From the NCBI RefSeq assembly GCF_025717605.1, contig NZ_JAJIRQ010000003.1, positions 124,001-188,000 of the forward strand: DNA of 64,000 nucleotides, written 5' to 3'. A model generated the notes under the pieces. The model saw only the letters and a program-made list of their open reading frames with translations. It was not told the origin of the DNA and did no database searches. The DNA is from Paucibacter sp. TC2R-5. Its GTDB lineage: Bacteria > Pseudomonadota > Gammaproteobacteria > Burkholderiales > Burkholderiaceae_C. How positions within the stretch are numbered: the stretch's first letter is position 1; the number at the start of each line of letters is the position of its first letter. The translations under genes were made by a program, and so were the position numbers. Positions 8,432 through 18,096 of this stretch are shown here, piece after piece.

Positions 8432-9187
8432 ATGGCCGTCAAAGTACTGATCATTGAAGACAACCCGGTTGCTCGAAGCTTTTTATGCAGAGTGGTGCGT
8501 GAGAGCTTCAGTGATGCCATGGAGATCACCGAAGCCGGCGATCTCGAAGGTGCGCGCCGCCATACGGCCAAGCTGGCCGAACTCTCGCCCGAAGCCGGCT
8601 TCAAGCTGATTCTGGTCGACCTGGAACTGCCCGACGGCAACGGCATGGAATTTTTGGCCGAGATGGCCGGCTCGCCCGCATTGAAAATCGTCACCACGCT
8701 GTACTCGGACGACGATCACCTCTTCCCGGCCCTGCAATGCGGGGCCGATGGCTATTTGCTCAAAGAAGATAGGTTCGAGGTGCTGGTGGAGGAATTGCAG
8801 CGCATTGTGCGCGGCCAACCGCCGCTTTCACCTGCGATCGCGCGACGCTTGCTATCGCATTTCCGGCCCAACTCTACAGGCGACTCTGGGCCGATGACCT
8901 TGAACTCAGGCTTTGGCTCACTGTCCTCGGGCTTGTCTTCCAGCGCAGCATTCAGTGCCGGGCGCAGCGTGGTGCTGGACCCGCCTCCCGAGTGGGAGCG
9001 CCTCACGCCTCGCGAGAGCGAAGTGCTAACCTACCTCAGCAAGGGCTTCACCATCAAGGAAATCGCCAACCTGATGGGTATCAAGTGGTTCACCGTCAAC
9101 GACCACATCAAGTCCATCTACAAAAAGCTCAATGTCTCCAGCCGCGCCGAAGCCGCAGTGCTTGCGAGCAAGCAAGGCCTGGTTTGA
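8432..9187 (+). CDS. NarL/FixJ-type response regulator
   Basis: The 251-residue protein has a receiver domain (residues 1-120), a loose linker rich in Ser and Gly, and a LuxR-type DNA-binding domain (residues about 185-250). The acidic pocket (IIEDN), the phosphoacceptor Asp63 in LVDLELPDG and the LLKEDRF switch lysine are present. The HTH reads LTPRESEVLTYLSKG, then IKEIANLMGI and VNDHIKSIYKKL. No histidine kinase gene lies next to it, so the partner is unknown. It is separated from its neighbours by more than 160 bases on each side. The ATG at 8432 gives a receiver start of normal length; another in-frame ATG lies at 8405 and neither has a good ribosome site. Confidence 0.85.
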   Translation: MAVKVLIIEDNPVARSFLCRVVRESFSDAMEITEAGDLEGARRHTAKLAELSPEAGFKLILVDLELPDGNGMEFLAEMAGSPALKIVTTLYSDDDHLFPALQCGADGYLLKEDRFEVLVEELQRIVRGQPPLSPAIARRLLSHFRPNSTGDSGPMTLNSGFGSLSSGLSSSAAFSAGRSVVLDPPPEWERLTPRESEVLTYLSKGFTIKEIANLMGIKWFTVNDHIKSIYKKLNVSSRAEAAVLASKQGLV

Positions 9188-9351
9188 GCTGTTGGTTCCG
9201 TTGATGCTGGCCCGGTTGCAGCATCCGCACTCTTGATTGATAACCGCGCCACTAGCGGCCCATTGAAGGCTGCCGCGCGCTACATTTCCAGCGCGGGCGC
9301 ACCGCCCTTTCAGCCCTCCCGCTCCGTGCGCCTCCCTCTCCTTTAGAAGCC

Positions 9352-10287
9352 ATGAATCAAAACGACTTTGTCGACGAAGCCGAGGATCCCTCACACAGCC
9401 CGGAAGAGCGCGCTCGCGCAGCGTCCACCAGCACCTGGGTCAGCGTCGGCGTCAACACGGTATTGACCATCGTCCAGGTCGTGGTCGGGGTGCTGTCCAA
9501 ATCGCAGGGCCTGGTCGCAGACGGCATCCATTCCCTGTCCGACTTGGTGGCGGACTTTGTCGTGCTTTTGGCCAGCCATCACGCCAAAAAAGATGCCGAC
9601 GAGGATCACCCCTATGGCCATCAGCGCTTTGAGACGGCCGCGTCCCTGGTGCTGGGCGGGCTGCTGCTGGCGGTGGGCATAGGCATGCTGTGGTCCGCCG
9701 TACTCAAGCTGCAATCACCCGAAACCGTCCCCACGGTGCATGGCATTGCGCTCTGGGTCGCCGGTGCTGCCCTGGTGGCCAAGGAGACGCTGTTTCGCTA
9801 TATGTTGGCCGTGGCCAAACGGGTCAAATCCAGCATGTTGGTGGCCAACGCCTGGCATGCGCGCTCCGATGCAGCATCGTCCCTGGTGGTGGGCCTGGGC
9901 ATCGTCGGCAATTTGGCGGGTTACCCCATTCTTGACCCGATCGCCGCGCTGATCGTGGGTTTCATGGTCGGCAAAATGGGCTGGGGCTTTGCCTGGGATG
10001 CCCTGCATGATTTGATGGACCGGTCGGCAGACGAGCAAGAGGTCGAGGCGATACGCCAGACCCTGCTGCAGACGCCTGGCGTGCAAAACGTGCATGACGT
10101 GCGCACCCGCAAGATGGGCGACATGATCGTGGTCGATGCCCATATCGAGGTGGACGCCACGATCTCTGTCGAGGCCGGCCATGAGATCGCGGTGCTGGCC
10201 CGCCAGCGCGTGCTGCTGCGCCATCGGGTACTCAATCTGATGACCCATGTGGACCCCTGGCGACGGCCGGACCTGGACCACGCCTGA
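9352..10287 (+). CDS. Cation diffusion facilitator (CDF) metal efflux protein
   Basis: The 311-residue membrane protein has the CDF plan of six membrane helices and a C-terminal cytoplasmic domain. The transport site is visible as DGIHSLSD (Asp57, His60, Asp64) in helix 2 and HARSD in helix 5. HPYGHQRFE between helices 2 and 3 is also a family hallmark. Members exchange Zn2+, Fe2+, Cd2+, Co2+ or Mn2+ for protons and export the metal. The C-terminal part (MDRSADEQEVEAI, then VHDVRTRKMGDM) is the dimer-forming ferredoxin-like fold. The metal cannot be set from sequence alone. It stands alone, ending at a short inverted repeat shared with the convergent nosX-like gene. Confidence 0.9.
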   Translation: MNQNDFVDEAEDPSHSPEERARAASTSTWVSVGVNTVLTIVQVVVGVLSKSQGLVADGIHSLSDLVADFVVLLASHHAKKDADEDHPYGHQRFETAASLVLGGLLLAVGIGMLWSAVLKLQSPETVPTVHGIALWVAGAALVAKETLFRYMLAVAKRVKSSMLVANAWHARSDAASSLVVGLGIVGNLAGYPILDPIAALIVGFMVGKMGWGFAWDALHDLMDRSADEQEVEAIRQTLLQTPGVQNVHDVRTRKMGDMIVVDAHIEVDATISVEAGHEIAVLARQRVLLRHRVLNLMTHVDPWRRPDLDHA

Positions 10288-10297
10288 GTTGGCTCAG

Positions 10298-10324
10298 TCC
10301 GCCGTTTTCAGAAAATCAGGCGGA
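10298..10324. terminator. Short stem-loop between convergent CDF and nosX genes
   Basis: TCCGCC at 10298-10303 pairs with GGCGGA at 10319-10324, with a T-rich then A-rich loop. It sits between two convergent stops and could serve both strands weakly. Confidence 0.4.
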
Positions 10325-10329
10325 TTCGA

Positions 10330-11370
10330 TCAGGACTGCAAGGCGTCCTTGATGCCCGGAGTTGACCAGATCGCCTGGTCCTGCCCGACGAGCAAGACCT
10401 GAAGCCCCGGCGTGCGAGACACCCAGTCACGTGCAAACTCTCGCCCGCCGATCATGAACGCAGCGCCCAGCCCGTTGAGCGACTCGACATCGCGCGCCCA
10501 AAGGCTGACGCCCGCAGCGCCCAGGCTGGGGCGCCCGGTTTTGGGGTCAAGCACATGATGATGTCTTTGCCCATTTTCAAAAAAGTAACGCTCATAGTCA
10601 CCGCTGGCCGCCAGCACACCTTGGCCCGCCAAGGGCAAGACACCCAGGACCCGCTGCGGCCGCCTTGGGTCACGCACACCGACACGCCAGGGCCGGCCTT
10701 GATTGGCACCCAGATAGAGCACATCACCCCCGCCGTTGATCAGCGCGTTTTTCACGCCCTGGTCGCGCAGCACTTGCATGCCGGCCGCGAGGATGGGAAG
10801 TTTGGCTACACCGCCCAAATCCAGCGCCATCCCCGCTCGCGCCAGCCGCGCACTGCGGGCGCGCGTGTCGAGAATCAGACCTGCACTGCCGACAAAACGC
10901 TGCTCACGCGCCAAGACCGCTGCAGAGGGCACACTCGCCACACTGCCGGCTTCAAAGTGCCAACTCTTGAGCGACCCTACCGTCATGTCAAACATGCCGT
11001 CGGTGCGCGCATGAAGGTCGGCGCCGGTTTGCAGCACAGCCATCAGCTCGGCAGAGATGGGCAAAGCCTCACCCGTTCCCGCTAACTTATTGATAGCACT
11101 GACAGCACTACCCGGCTCATAGCGGCTCATGCTGGCGCTCAAACGAGCCATCTCGGCGAATGCACTGTCCATGGCCTCGGCCAGCCACAGCTGGCTGCGC
11201 CCCTGCGCCACCAGGTCGACCCGAGTGCCCAGCATCAAGCGCGATTCGCGCCGCTGCTGCAACCCGGCCTGGGCGGGCTGCAGGGCCGCACCCAAGACCA
11301 GCAGCGCCGGCAAGGCCTTGACAGCCCTGCGGCGCGAAGGCAACTCACAAGTCGGCTTCCTGTCTTTCAT
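10330..11370 (-). CDS. nosX: FAD:protein FMN transferase, NosX type (ApbE family)
   Basis: The 346-residue exported protein has a leader with an RRRAVKALPALLVLG stretch, possibly Tat-dependent. The ApbE fold follows, with LMLGTRVDL, the SRYEPGS segment, DLGGVAK, INGGGDV and the DPKTGRP stretch. ApbE enzymes use FAD to attach FMN to a threonine in a target protein in the periplasm. Next to a nos cluster the target is the FMN domain of NosR, and the enzyme is called NosX. The gene lies 8 bases after a cytochrome gene and diverges from nosZ. A role in flavinylating another protein such as RnfG or NqrC is possible but less supported by the context. Confidence 0.8.
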   Translation of the reverse strand: MKDRKPTCELPSRRRAVKALPALLVLGAALQPAQAGLQQRRESRLMLGTRVDLVAQGRSQLWLAEAMDSAFAEMARLSASMSRYEPGSAVSAINKLAGTGEALPISAELMAVLQTGADLHARTDGMFDMTVGSLKSWHFEAGSVASVPSAAVLAREQRFVGSAGLILDTRARSARLARAGMALDLGGVAKLPILAAGMQVLRDQGVKNALINGGGDVLYLGANQGRPWRVGVRDPRRPQRVLGVLPLAGQGVLAASGDYERYFFENGQRHHHVLDPKTGRPSLGAAGVSLWARDVESLNGLGAAFMIGGREFARDWVSRTPGLQVLLVGQDQAIWSTPGIKDALQS

Positions 11371-11378
11371 CGCTGCCT

Positions 11379-11780
11379 TTACTTGGACAGCGCCACCATA
11401 TGGTCCACGGCGGCCTTGACCTCGTCATCGGTGAGGGCCGCACCACCGCCGCGCGCCGGCATCATGCCTTTGGCGCCGGTGAAGCCTTCGATGGCGTGCT
11501 TGTAGAGCAGCTCATTGCCCTGTGCAATGCGGGGACCCCAGTCAGCCTTATCGCCGGGCTTGGGCGCGCCGGCCACGCCGGCGGCATGACACAGCGCGCA
11601 GGTCTTGCCAAAAACACTCTTGCCCAAGGCGTTCTCCGGCGCAGCAGCCGGCGTAGGCGCAGCAGTTGCCACAGTAGCTGGGGCTGAGCTCGCAGGCGCG
11701 GGGGCCTGCTCTTGCTTGCCGCAGGCTGCGAGCAAGCTCAGAGCCGCAGCGGCCAAAGCGGTGCCAAGTAGATAACGCAT
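11379..11780 (-). CDS. Small c-type cytochrome lipoprotein (c5-like)
   Basis: The 133-residue protein opens with a lipoprotein signal ending in the lipobox LLAAC, then a Pro/Ala-rich linker of about 35 residues. A single-haem domain follows, with CALCH as haem site and a GMMPARGG segment carrying the likely methionine ligand. It is probably membrane-anchored in the periplasm and passes electrons. A good AGGAG site lies 8 bases before the ATG. It is co-directional with the nosX-like gene 8 bases downstream and diverges from nosZ, so it is a candidate electron donor to N2O reductase or to NosR. The partner is inferred only from position. Confidence 0.8.
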   Translation of the reverse strand: MRYLLGTALAAAALSLLAACGKQEQAPAPASSAPATVATAAPTPAAAPENALGKSVFGKTCALCHAAGVAGAPKPGDKADWGPRIAQGNELLYKHAIEGFTGAKGMMPARGGGAALTDDEVKAAVDHMVALSK

Positions 11781-11802
11781 AGAGAACTCCTGGAAATGGT
11801 GA

Positions 11803-11832
11803 TTGGCGTTGATTCTAAAAAGCTAACGCCAA
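11803..11832. promoter_or_regulatory. Inverted repeat upstream of the cytochrome gene
   Basis: TTGGCGTT (11803-11810) and AACGCCAA (11825-11832) form a perfect 8-bp inverted repeat, 23 bases before the cytochrome ATG on the minus strand. It could be an operator or an mRNA hairpin. The whole 436-base gap to nosZ (11781-12216) shows no gene. Confidence 0.35.
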
Positions 11833-11886
11833 AACACCAGGGCTTCACAGGTATTTGTAAGGCCCTGAACCGCTTATTTGCTTTTC

Positions 11887-11900
11887 TTGAAGCAGTTCAA
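11887..11900. promoter_or_regulatory. FNR/Dnr-type box between cytochrome/nosX and nosZ
   Basis: TTGAAGCAGTTCAA is a perfect palindrome with the TTGA-N6-TCAA half-sites of FNR/Dnr/NnrR regulators. It lies 107 bases before the cytochrome start and 317 bases before nosZ. A matching box sits at nirS/nirE, and two related boxes lie near the regulator genes at 40 kb. Confidence 0.65.
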
Positions 11901-12216
11901 GGACAGCAAATTCACACCGGTCAACCATTCGGCACCTGAATCATTTCTGCCGCCACCCCCGCCATGCCCCACTCCCATTTCCGCCGCTGCCTGCGTAGTT
12001 GCGTGCTGTCATGACTACCTATGAGCTGCGGGCTCGTGCTGGCAGCGCCGCTGCCGCATCTGGAGCCACTCGACGGGCTCGACTCAAACGCCGGACAAAT
12101 GACGCGGCTGCGGCTGACGGAGCTGCCAATGCCACCTTCGCAGCGACGCCTGATGGCAGCAAAGACCTGCTGTCGAAGCCTCCCAAAACTTTCAACCAAA
12201 CCCGATGAGGAAAACC

Positions 12217-14148
12217 ATGAACGACAAGAAGAACCCTGAAAATGGCACCGGCCTGGGCCGCCGCCGTTTTATCAACAGCGCTGCACTGGCCGGCATGAGC
12301 TTGGGCGCGCTGGCTTGCACCGACAAGTCGGGCACTGCCGTGGCGCCGGCCGCCTCTGGCGCTGCGCCTGCACCCGCCGCCCACACCGGCGGCGCCAGCA
12401 ACGCCTCGCATCTGAAGCCGGGCGAACTCGACACCTATTACGGCCTCTGGAGCGGTGGCCACACCGGCGATATGCGCGTGCTGGGCCTGCCGTCCGGCCG
12501 CGAAATCACCCGCATTCCTTGCTTCGTGCCGGATGCGCTGGTTGGCTGGGGCCACACCAATGAGTCCAAAAAGGTCATGGGCACCCGCGCCGACGGCAAC
12601 CTGAAGTTCAGCGTCGCCGACACCCACCATGTGCACGCCTCTTACAAGGACGGCAACTACGACGGCCGCTACGCCTGGATCAACGACAAGATCAACAGCC
12701 GTATCGCGCGCATTCGCCTGGACTACTTTGTCTGCGACAAGATCACCGAGTTGCCCAATGTGCAGGGCTTCCACGGCATCTTCCCGGACAAGGCCGACCC
12801 GGTCGATCCGAAGATCAACTACACGACGCGCGTGTTCTGCGGCGCCGAGTTCTCGATCCCGCTGCCCAATACCGTCGGCAGCGACGACGGCAAGACCTAT
12901 CACTCCTTGTTCACCTGCGTCGATGCCGAGAGCATGGACGTGCGCTGGCAGGTGCTGATCGACGGCAACTGCGACCTGACCGCCACTTCCTATGACGGCA
13001 AACTGGCAGCGACCAACCAGTACAACACCGAGATGGGTGTGCATTTTGAGGACATGATGTCGGCCGAGCGCGACGCCTGCCTGTTCTTCAACATCGCCCG
13101 CATCGAAGAAGCCGTCAAAGCCGGCAAGTTCAAGACCTATGGCGATTCCAAGGTACCCGTGGTTGACGGTACCCGCGACGCCAACAAGGACGCGAAGACC
13201 GCGCTGACCGCCTATGTCTCGGTGCCCAAGAACCCGCACGGCGTCAACGCCAGCCCGGACGCCAAGTACTTCATCTGCGCCGGCAAGCTCTCGCCCACCG
13301 GCACCGTGATCGAACTCGCCAAGGTGCTTGATTACTTCGACGGTAAGCTGGAATCGGCCGACAAGGCCATCGCGGCCGAAGTCGAGCTGGGTCTGGGCCC
13401 CTTGCACACCGCCTTTGACGGCCGTGGCAATGCCTACACCACGCTGTTCCTGGACAGCCAGGTGGTCAAGTGGAATGTCGAGGCCGCGATCAAATTCCAC
13501 GCCGGTGACAAGAGCGCCAAGTATGTGGTCGACCGCATCGACGTGCAGTACCAGCCGGGCCACTTGAACGCTTCGCAGTCGGAAACACGCGCTGCGGACG
13601 GCAAATACCTGGCCGTGGGTTGCAAGTTCTCCAAGGATAGATTCCTGCCGGTCGGCCCGCTGCACCCGGAGAACGAGCAGTTCATCGACATCTCGGGCGA
13701 CAAGATGGTCTTGCTGGCCGACCACCCGGTGCGCGGCGAGCCGCATGACTTCATCATCTTCAAGCGCGAACTGCTGAGCCCGAAACAGGTCTACAACCTC
13801 GACGACTTCCCCAACGCGGTCAAGGGTCCAAAGGATTCGGGCGTGTTCCGCAAGGGCAACAAGGTCGAGGTCCGCATGACCAGCCAGGCCCCGGCCTTCA
13901 GCCTGCGCGAGTTCAAGCTCAAAAAGGGCGACATCGTGACGTTGACGCTGACCAACTTGGACAAGATCGAAGACCTGACCCATGGTTTCGCGATCCCCAA
14001 GCACAACATCAACTTCATCGTCAATCCGCAAGAGACCGCCTCGGTCACCTTTGTGGCCGACAAGCCCGGTGTGTACTGGTGCTATTGCACTCACTTCTGC
14101 CACGCTTTGCATTTGGAAATGCGTACGCGGATGATCGTCGAGGCCTAA
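12217..14148 (+). CDS. nosZ: Nitrous-oxide reductase, clade I
   Basis: The 643-residue periplasmic enzyme reduces N2O to N2. It has a Tat leader (GLGRRRFINSAALAG, residues 11-25), which defines clade I. The seven-bladed propeller carries the CuZ site histidines, for example in HHVHASYKDG, and the C-terminal cupredoxin domain carries the CuA ligands in CYCTHFCHALHLEM. Length is normal. The start at 12217 is preferred because a GAGGA site lies just before it; an in-frame ATG 12 bases upstream overlaps that site. The gene leads the nosZRDFYL-norCBQD run, and nosR follows after 70 bases. Expression is probably under FNR/Dnr control through the palindrome at 11887. Confidence 0.97.
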   Translation: MNDKKNPENGTGLGRRRFINSAALAGMSLGALACTDKSGTAVAPAASGAAPAPAAHTGGASNASHLKPGELDTYYGLWSGGHTGDMRVLGLPSGREITRIPCFVPDALVGWGHTNESKKVMGTRADGNLKFSVADTHHVHASYKDGNYDGRYAWINDKINSRIARIRLDYFVCDKITELPNVQGFHGIFPDKADPVDPKINYTTRVFCGAEFSIPLPNTVGSDDGKTYHSLFTCVDAESMDVRWQVLIDGNCDLTATSYDGKLAATNQYNTEMGVHFEDMMSAERDACLFFNIARIEEAVKAGKFKTYGDSKVPVVDGTRDANKDAKTALTAYVSVPKNPHGVNASPDAKYFICAGKLSPTGTVIELAKVLDYFDGKLESADKAIAAEVELGLGPLHTAFDGRGNAYTTLFLDSQVVKWNVEAAIKFHAGDKSAKYVVDRIDVQYQPGHLNASQSETRAADGKYLAVGCKFSKDRFLPVGPLHPENEQFIDISGDKMVLLADHPVRGEPHDFIIFKRELLSPKQVYNLDDFPNAVKGPKDSGVFRKGNKVEVRMTSQAPAFSLREFKLKKGDIVTLTLTNLDKIEDLTHGFAIPKHNINFIVNPQETASVTFVADKPGVYWCYCTHFCHALHLEMRTRMIVEA

Positions 14149-14218
14149 GCCGCTGAGACACAGGCAGCGCACGGACTCGAGCCCCGCCGCTGCCTCCCCT
14201 GCACGTCAGAAAGAGTAG

Positions 14219-16846
14219 ATGAAATTGCAATGTCGGAACTTGGCGGCCAAGGTAGATTTCTACCTGGCCGCATTTCTTTTTTTGCTGGCCAGTCTTTGCG
14301 CGAGCAGCGCACAGGCGGGCGCTTACGAGGCCCAGTTGCCGGCGGATCTGCACACGGCCAAGGACATGTGCGCCATCCTGCCTTGCGCCGCCGTCTTCCC
14401 CGGCGCGAAGAGCTTCTCCGAGCGGCTCGGCTCGCCGCCCTATGTCGAGGCTTACGGCGAGCCGCAGCCCGACGGCAAGAGAGCTTTGCTCGGCTATGTG
14501 ATGCTGTCCACCGACATCACCGACACGCCCGCCTATTCGGGCAAGCCGGTGGTCACGCTGATTGGCATGGACCGAACGGGTCATTTCGTCGGCACCCAGG
14601 TGCTCAAGCATTCCGAGCCGATTCTGCTGCTCGGCATCCCCGAATCGGCGCTGCTGAAATTCAACGCGCAATACCTCGGCAAGTCGGTCGCCGACAAGAT
14701 CGAAGTCGGCCAGTCACGCCCCGATGAAGGCGTGCTGGGCCTGGACGCGATTTCGGGCGCTACCGTCACCGTGATCGCACAGAACCAGGTCATGCTGGCC
14801 TCGGGCCAGGCGGTGGCACGCCAGGTCGGCATCTTGGCGCCAACCGTGCGCGAACCCGCCAAATACGCGGTCAAAGCTCAGGTCTTTAGCTGGGCCGAAT
14901 TGATCAAACTCGGCGCCGTGCAAACGCTGCGCGTCAAGCCGGAGCAGGTCGGGCTGGAGCGCAGCACCGAGCCCTTCATCGAACTCTGGTTCGGTGACCT
15001 GAATCACCCCGATGTTGGCAGCAGCCTGCTCGGCGCCCACAGCTGGCAAAAGCTGCATGCGCAATTGAAGCCGGGCGAGCATGCCTTCTTCGTCGTGCGC
15101 AGCGGCGGCATCGAGTCCTTCAAGGGCTCGGGCTTTGTGCGCGGCGGCCTTTATGACCGGGTGCAGGTCAAGCAAGGTGCGGACAGCTTCACCTTCCGCG
15201 ATTTGGACTATCTGAACCTCTACGGCCTCGAAGCCGCCGGTGCGCCGAGCTTCAATGAGTCGGCGATCTTCATCATCCGCAGCAAATCATTCTCGGCCGC
15301 CTATCCCTGGAAGCTGGCCTTCCTCGGCAACCGTGTCGACCGTGCCACCGGCACGCGCAGCTTCACCAGTTTCGATGCCAAGATCTGGCTCGACGACAGC
15401 CTCTTGCAAGGCGGCCGCCCGGACCTGCAGGAAGCCGCTGCGCCCTGGGTGCAGGTGTGGAAGACGCGCGCGGTCGAGATCGCCCTGTTCGTCGCCTTGC
15501 TGTTGATGGTCACCATCGTCTACGCCTTGCGCGAAAAGCTGACGCGGATGTCCACGCACAAGAACAAGTGGCCGGTCAATGCGTTCAAGTACAGCGCCTG
15601 GGCGCTGAGCATCGGCTTTGTCGGCTTCGGCGCGATGGCGCAGCCCTCGATCACGCAGGTGCTGACCTGGTTCCATTCGCTGCTGTTCCAGTGGACCTGG
15701 TCCTTGTTCCTGACCGACCCCTTCATCTTTGTGTTCTGGATCTTCATCATCCTGACCGTCTTCCTGTTCGGCCGCGGCCTGTTCTGCGGCTGGATGTGCC
15801 CGTTCGGTTCGCTCTCGGAAGCGATCTACAAGGTCGGCGAGAAGATCGGCCTGAAACGCTTCCAAGGCCATCTGCCGACGGCCTGGCATCACCGCCTCAA
15901 GTGGCTCAAGTACGCGATCTTCTTCGGACTCTTGGCGGTGTCGATGTTCTCGATGGGTCTGGCCGAAATGCTGGCCGAGGTCGAGCCATTCAAGACCACT
16001 TTCCTGGTCGGCATCACGCACCGGGCCTGGCCCTATGGTCTGTTTGTGTGCCTGATCCTCGGCGTGTCACTCTTCGTCGAACGGCCTTATTGCAAATACA
16101 TCTGCCCGCTAGGCGCAGCCTTGGCCATGCCCAGCACCTTCCGCTGGTTCGGCCTGAAGCGCAAGCAGGACTGCAATAGTTGCAAGGCCTGCGCGGTCGG
16201 CTGCGGCTCGCTGGCGATCGATGCGGCCGGCCGCATCGACCACCGCGAATGCCTGCATTGCCTCGATTGCATGATTCTCTACACCGACACCAAGGGCTGC
16301 CCGCCTTTGGCGAAGGAGCGCAAGCGGCGCGAGCGCGATGGGCTCTTGATCACACCGATAGGGCGTGATGGCTACTTCATTCCGATCGAGCCGGTGGCGA
16401 TGAATCCCAAGGTCGCTAATGGTCCCGATCCCCGTATGCCGACCGATCCTGTCGCCCCAAACCACAAGTCCGGCGCCAAGGGCCTGAGCTGGCTCTGGCA
16501 AGAGCTGGTTGACCACCTCTGGCCCTGGAGTCGCGACAACTGGAAAACCCAGAAGGCGCTGCAATTCGCCGGCTTCTCGCTGGCTATCGCTGCCACCTTG
16601 GCCTGGGTGCTGGCAGGCACCGGCCGGCTGTCGCAAAGCGCCATTTTGAGCTGGTGGTTTGGCTGGAGCGTCTATGAGGTCTTGATCCGACTGTCGGCCA
16701 AGCGCTATGTCAAGGACGGCCCTTGGTGGCAGGCGAATTACCGTTATGCCAATGTGATGGACATGCTCAGTTATGTCGGTTTCAAGAACCTCTTGATCGG
16801 CGCCGTGCTGTTCCTGGGGCTGAAGACGCTGGGGCTGCTGCTGTGA
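14219..16846 (+). CDS. nosR: NosR, membrane flavo-iron-sulfur protein for N2O reduction
   Basis: The 875-residue protein has a signal sequence, a periplasmic FMN-binding domain (SGATVT near residue 180, the flavinylation site), several membrane helices and a polyferredoxin end. Cysteine motifs are FCGWMCPFG (about residue 522), CKYICPLG (about 625) and CNSCKACAVGC followed by CLHCLDC (about 652-690). NosR is needed for nosZ expression and for electron supply to, or maturation of, NosZ in vivo. It follows nosZ here, whereas nosR precedes nosZ in pseudomonads. The stop codon overlaps the GTG start of nosD. The NosX-like transferase encoded nearby is the expected source of its FMN. Confidence 0.95.
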   Translation: MKLQCRNLAAKVDFYLAAFLFLLASLCASSAQAGAYEAQLPADLHTAKDMCAILPCAAVFPGAKSFSERLGSPPYVEAYGEPQPDGKRALLGYVMLSTDITDTPAYSGKPVVTLIGMDRTGHFVGTQVLKHSEPILLLGIPESALLKFNAQYLGKSVADKIEVGQSRPDEGVLGLDAISGATVTVIAQNQVMLASGQAVARQVGILAPTVREPAKYAVKAQVFSWAELIKLGAVQTLRVKPEQVGLERSTEPFIELWFGDLNHPDVGSSLLGAHSWQKLHAQLKPGEHAFFVVRSGGIESFKGSGFVRGGLYDRVQVKQGADSFTFRDLDYLNLYGLEAAGAPSFNESAIFIIRSKSFSAAYPWKLAFLGNRVDRATGTRSFTSFDAKIWLDDSLLQGGRPDLQEAAAPWVQVWKTRAVEIALFVALLLMVTIVYALREKLTRMSTHKNKWPVNAFKYSAWALSIGFVGFGAMAQPSITQVLTWFHSLLFQWTWSLFLTDPFIFVFWIFIILTVFLFGRGLFCGWMCPFGSLSEAIYKVGEKIGLKRFQGHLPTAWHHRLKWLKYAIFFGLLAVSMFSMGLAEMLAEVEPFKTTFLVGITHRAWPYGLFVCLILGVSLFVERPYCKYICPLGAALAMPSTFRWFGLKRKQDCNSCKACAVGCGSLAIDAAGRIDHRECLHCLDCMILYTDTKGCPPLAKERKRRERDGLLITPIGRDGYFIPIEPVAMNPKVANGPDPRMPTDPVAPNHKSGAKGLSWLWQELVDHLWPWSRDNWKTQKALQFAGFSLAIAATLAWVLAGTGRLSQSAILSWWFGWSVYEVLIRLSAKRYVKDGPWWQANYRYANVMDMLSYVGFKNLLIGAVLFLGLKTLGLLL

Positions 16847-18096
16847 GATTCCTGGCCCTTCTCTTGCTCGGTGCGGCGCTCGGCGCGCAGGCCGCGACCG
16901 TTCGCGTCGCGCCGGGTGAAGCGCTGCAACAAGCGATAGACAGGGCGCAGCCAGGAGATATCGTCGAAATCGAGCGCGGCCTCTATGCCGGTAATTTCAA
17001 AATAGACAAGGCGCTGACGCTGCGCGGCATCAATCGCCCGACCCTGAGCGGCGTCAACCAAGGCGACACGATCCGTGTCACCGCGGCAGACGTGACGATC
17101 GAGGGTCTGATCGTGCGTGACTCGGGCGCCAGCCTGAAGGATCAGAACGCCGGCATCTATCTGCGCCCCGGCGCACACCGCGCCGTGGTGCGCCACAACG
17201 ATCTGACCTACAACCTGTTCGGCCTGTGGATAGAAAAAGCCAATGATGTGCGCATCGAGCACAACATCATCACGGGAAAACGCGAACTCAACAGCTCGCA
17301 GCGCGGCAACGGCATCCAGCTCTACAACACCGACGGCGCCCGCATCACCGGCAACAACATCGGCTTCGTCCGCGATGCGCTCTATGTGGACGTTAGCCAT
17401 CACGCCATCTTCAAGGGCAACAAGCTGCACCACAGCCGTTACGGCAGCCACTATATGAACTCCTACTACAACCTGTGGGAGGACAACGACAGCTATTACA
17501 ACCGTGGCGGCCTGGCGCTGATGGAAGTGCGCAACCAGATCGTGCGCGGCAACCGCACCTGGGGCAATAGCGACCACGGCATCATGCTGCGCACCTTGCA
17601 GGACTCGGTGGTCGAGAACAATGTGATCGCCGGCAATAACCGCGGCTTCTTCATCTACGACGTCGAGTACGCGACGCTCAAGGGCAATCTGGTGGTGGAC
17701 AACCATGTCGGCGTGCATCTGTCGGCCGGCTCGACCCGCAATATCGTCGAGGGCAATGACTTCATCGGCAACCGCGAGCAGATCCGCTATGTCGGGGCGC
17801 GCGATGAAACTTGGGGCAAGGATACGGGCAATCATTGGAGCAACTACCTCGGCTGGGACCGCAATGGCGACGGCGTCGGCGATATACCCTACGAGGCTAA
17901 CGACATGGTCGACCGGCTGAGCTGGCGCCATCCGAGCGTCAAGCTGCTGATGGCCAGCCCCGCGATACAGGCGCTGCGCCTGGTCGGTCAACAATTTCCG
18001 GTCTTGCGTGTGCCCACGGTGGTCGATCCGGCCCCGCGCATGCAGCCCACCAACAAGCAATGGTATGAATGGCGTGACAAACATTTCCAACGATGA
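16843..18096 (+). CDS. nosD: NosD, periplasmic copper-site maturation protein
   Basis: The 417-residue protein starts at a GTG that overlaps the nosR stop (GTGA). A signal peptide (FLALLLLGAALGAQA) is followed by right-handed beta-helix repeats typical of the NosD/CASH family, visible as a long series of short strands with NN, GN and DN turns. NosD works with the NosFY transporter to build the CuZ tetranuclear sulfide cluster of NosZ in the periplasm. It overlaps the start of nosF by about 30 bases. Length and context are standard. Confidence 0.93.
   Translation: MRFLALLLLGAALGAQAATVRVAPGEALQQAIDRAQPGDIVEIERGLYAGNFKIDKALTLRGINRPTLSGVNQGDTIRVTAADVTIEGLIVRDSGASLKDQNAGIYLRPGAHRAVVRHNDLTYNLFGLWIEKANDVRIEHNIITGKRELNSSQRGNGIQLYNTDGARITGNNIGFVRDALYVDVSHHAIFKGNKLHHSRYGSHYMNSYYNLWEDNDSYYNRGGLALMEVRNQIVRGNRTWGNSDHGIMLRTLQDSVVENNVIAGNNRGFFIYDVEYATLKGNLVVDNHVGVHLSAGSTRNIVEGNDFIGNREQIRYVGARDETWGKDTGNHWSNYLGWDRNGDGVGDIPYEANDMVDRLSWRHPSVKLLMASPAIQALRLVGQQFPVLRVPTVVDPAPRMQPTNKQWYEWRDKHFQR

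Noticed and set aside
12019-14172. 717-codon open frame opposite nosZ
   Set aside because: It mirrors the nosZ frame in high-GC DNA, has no ribosome site, and its predicted protein has no domain features.
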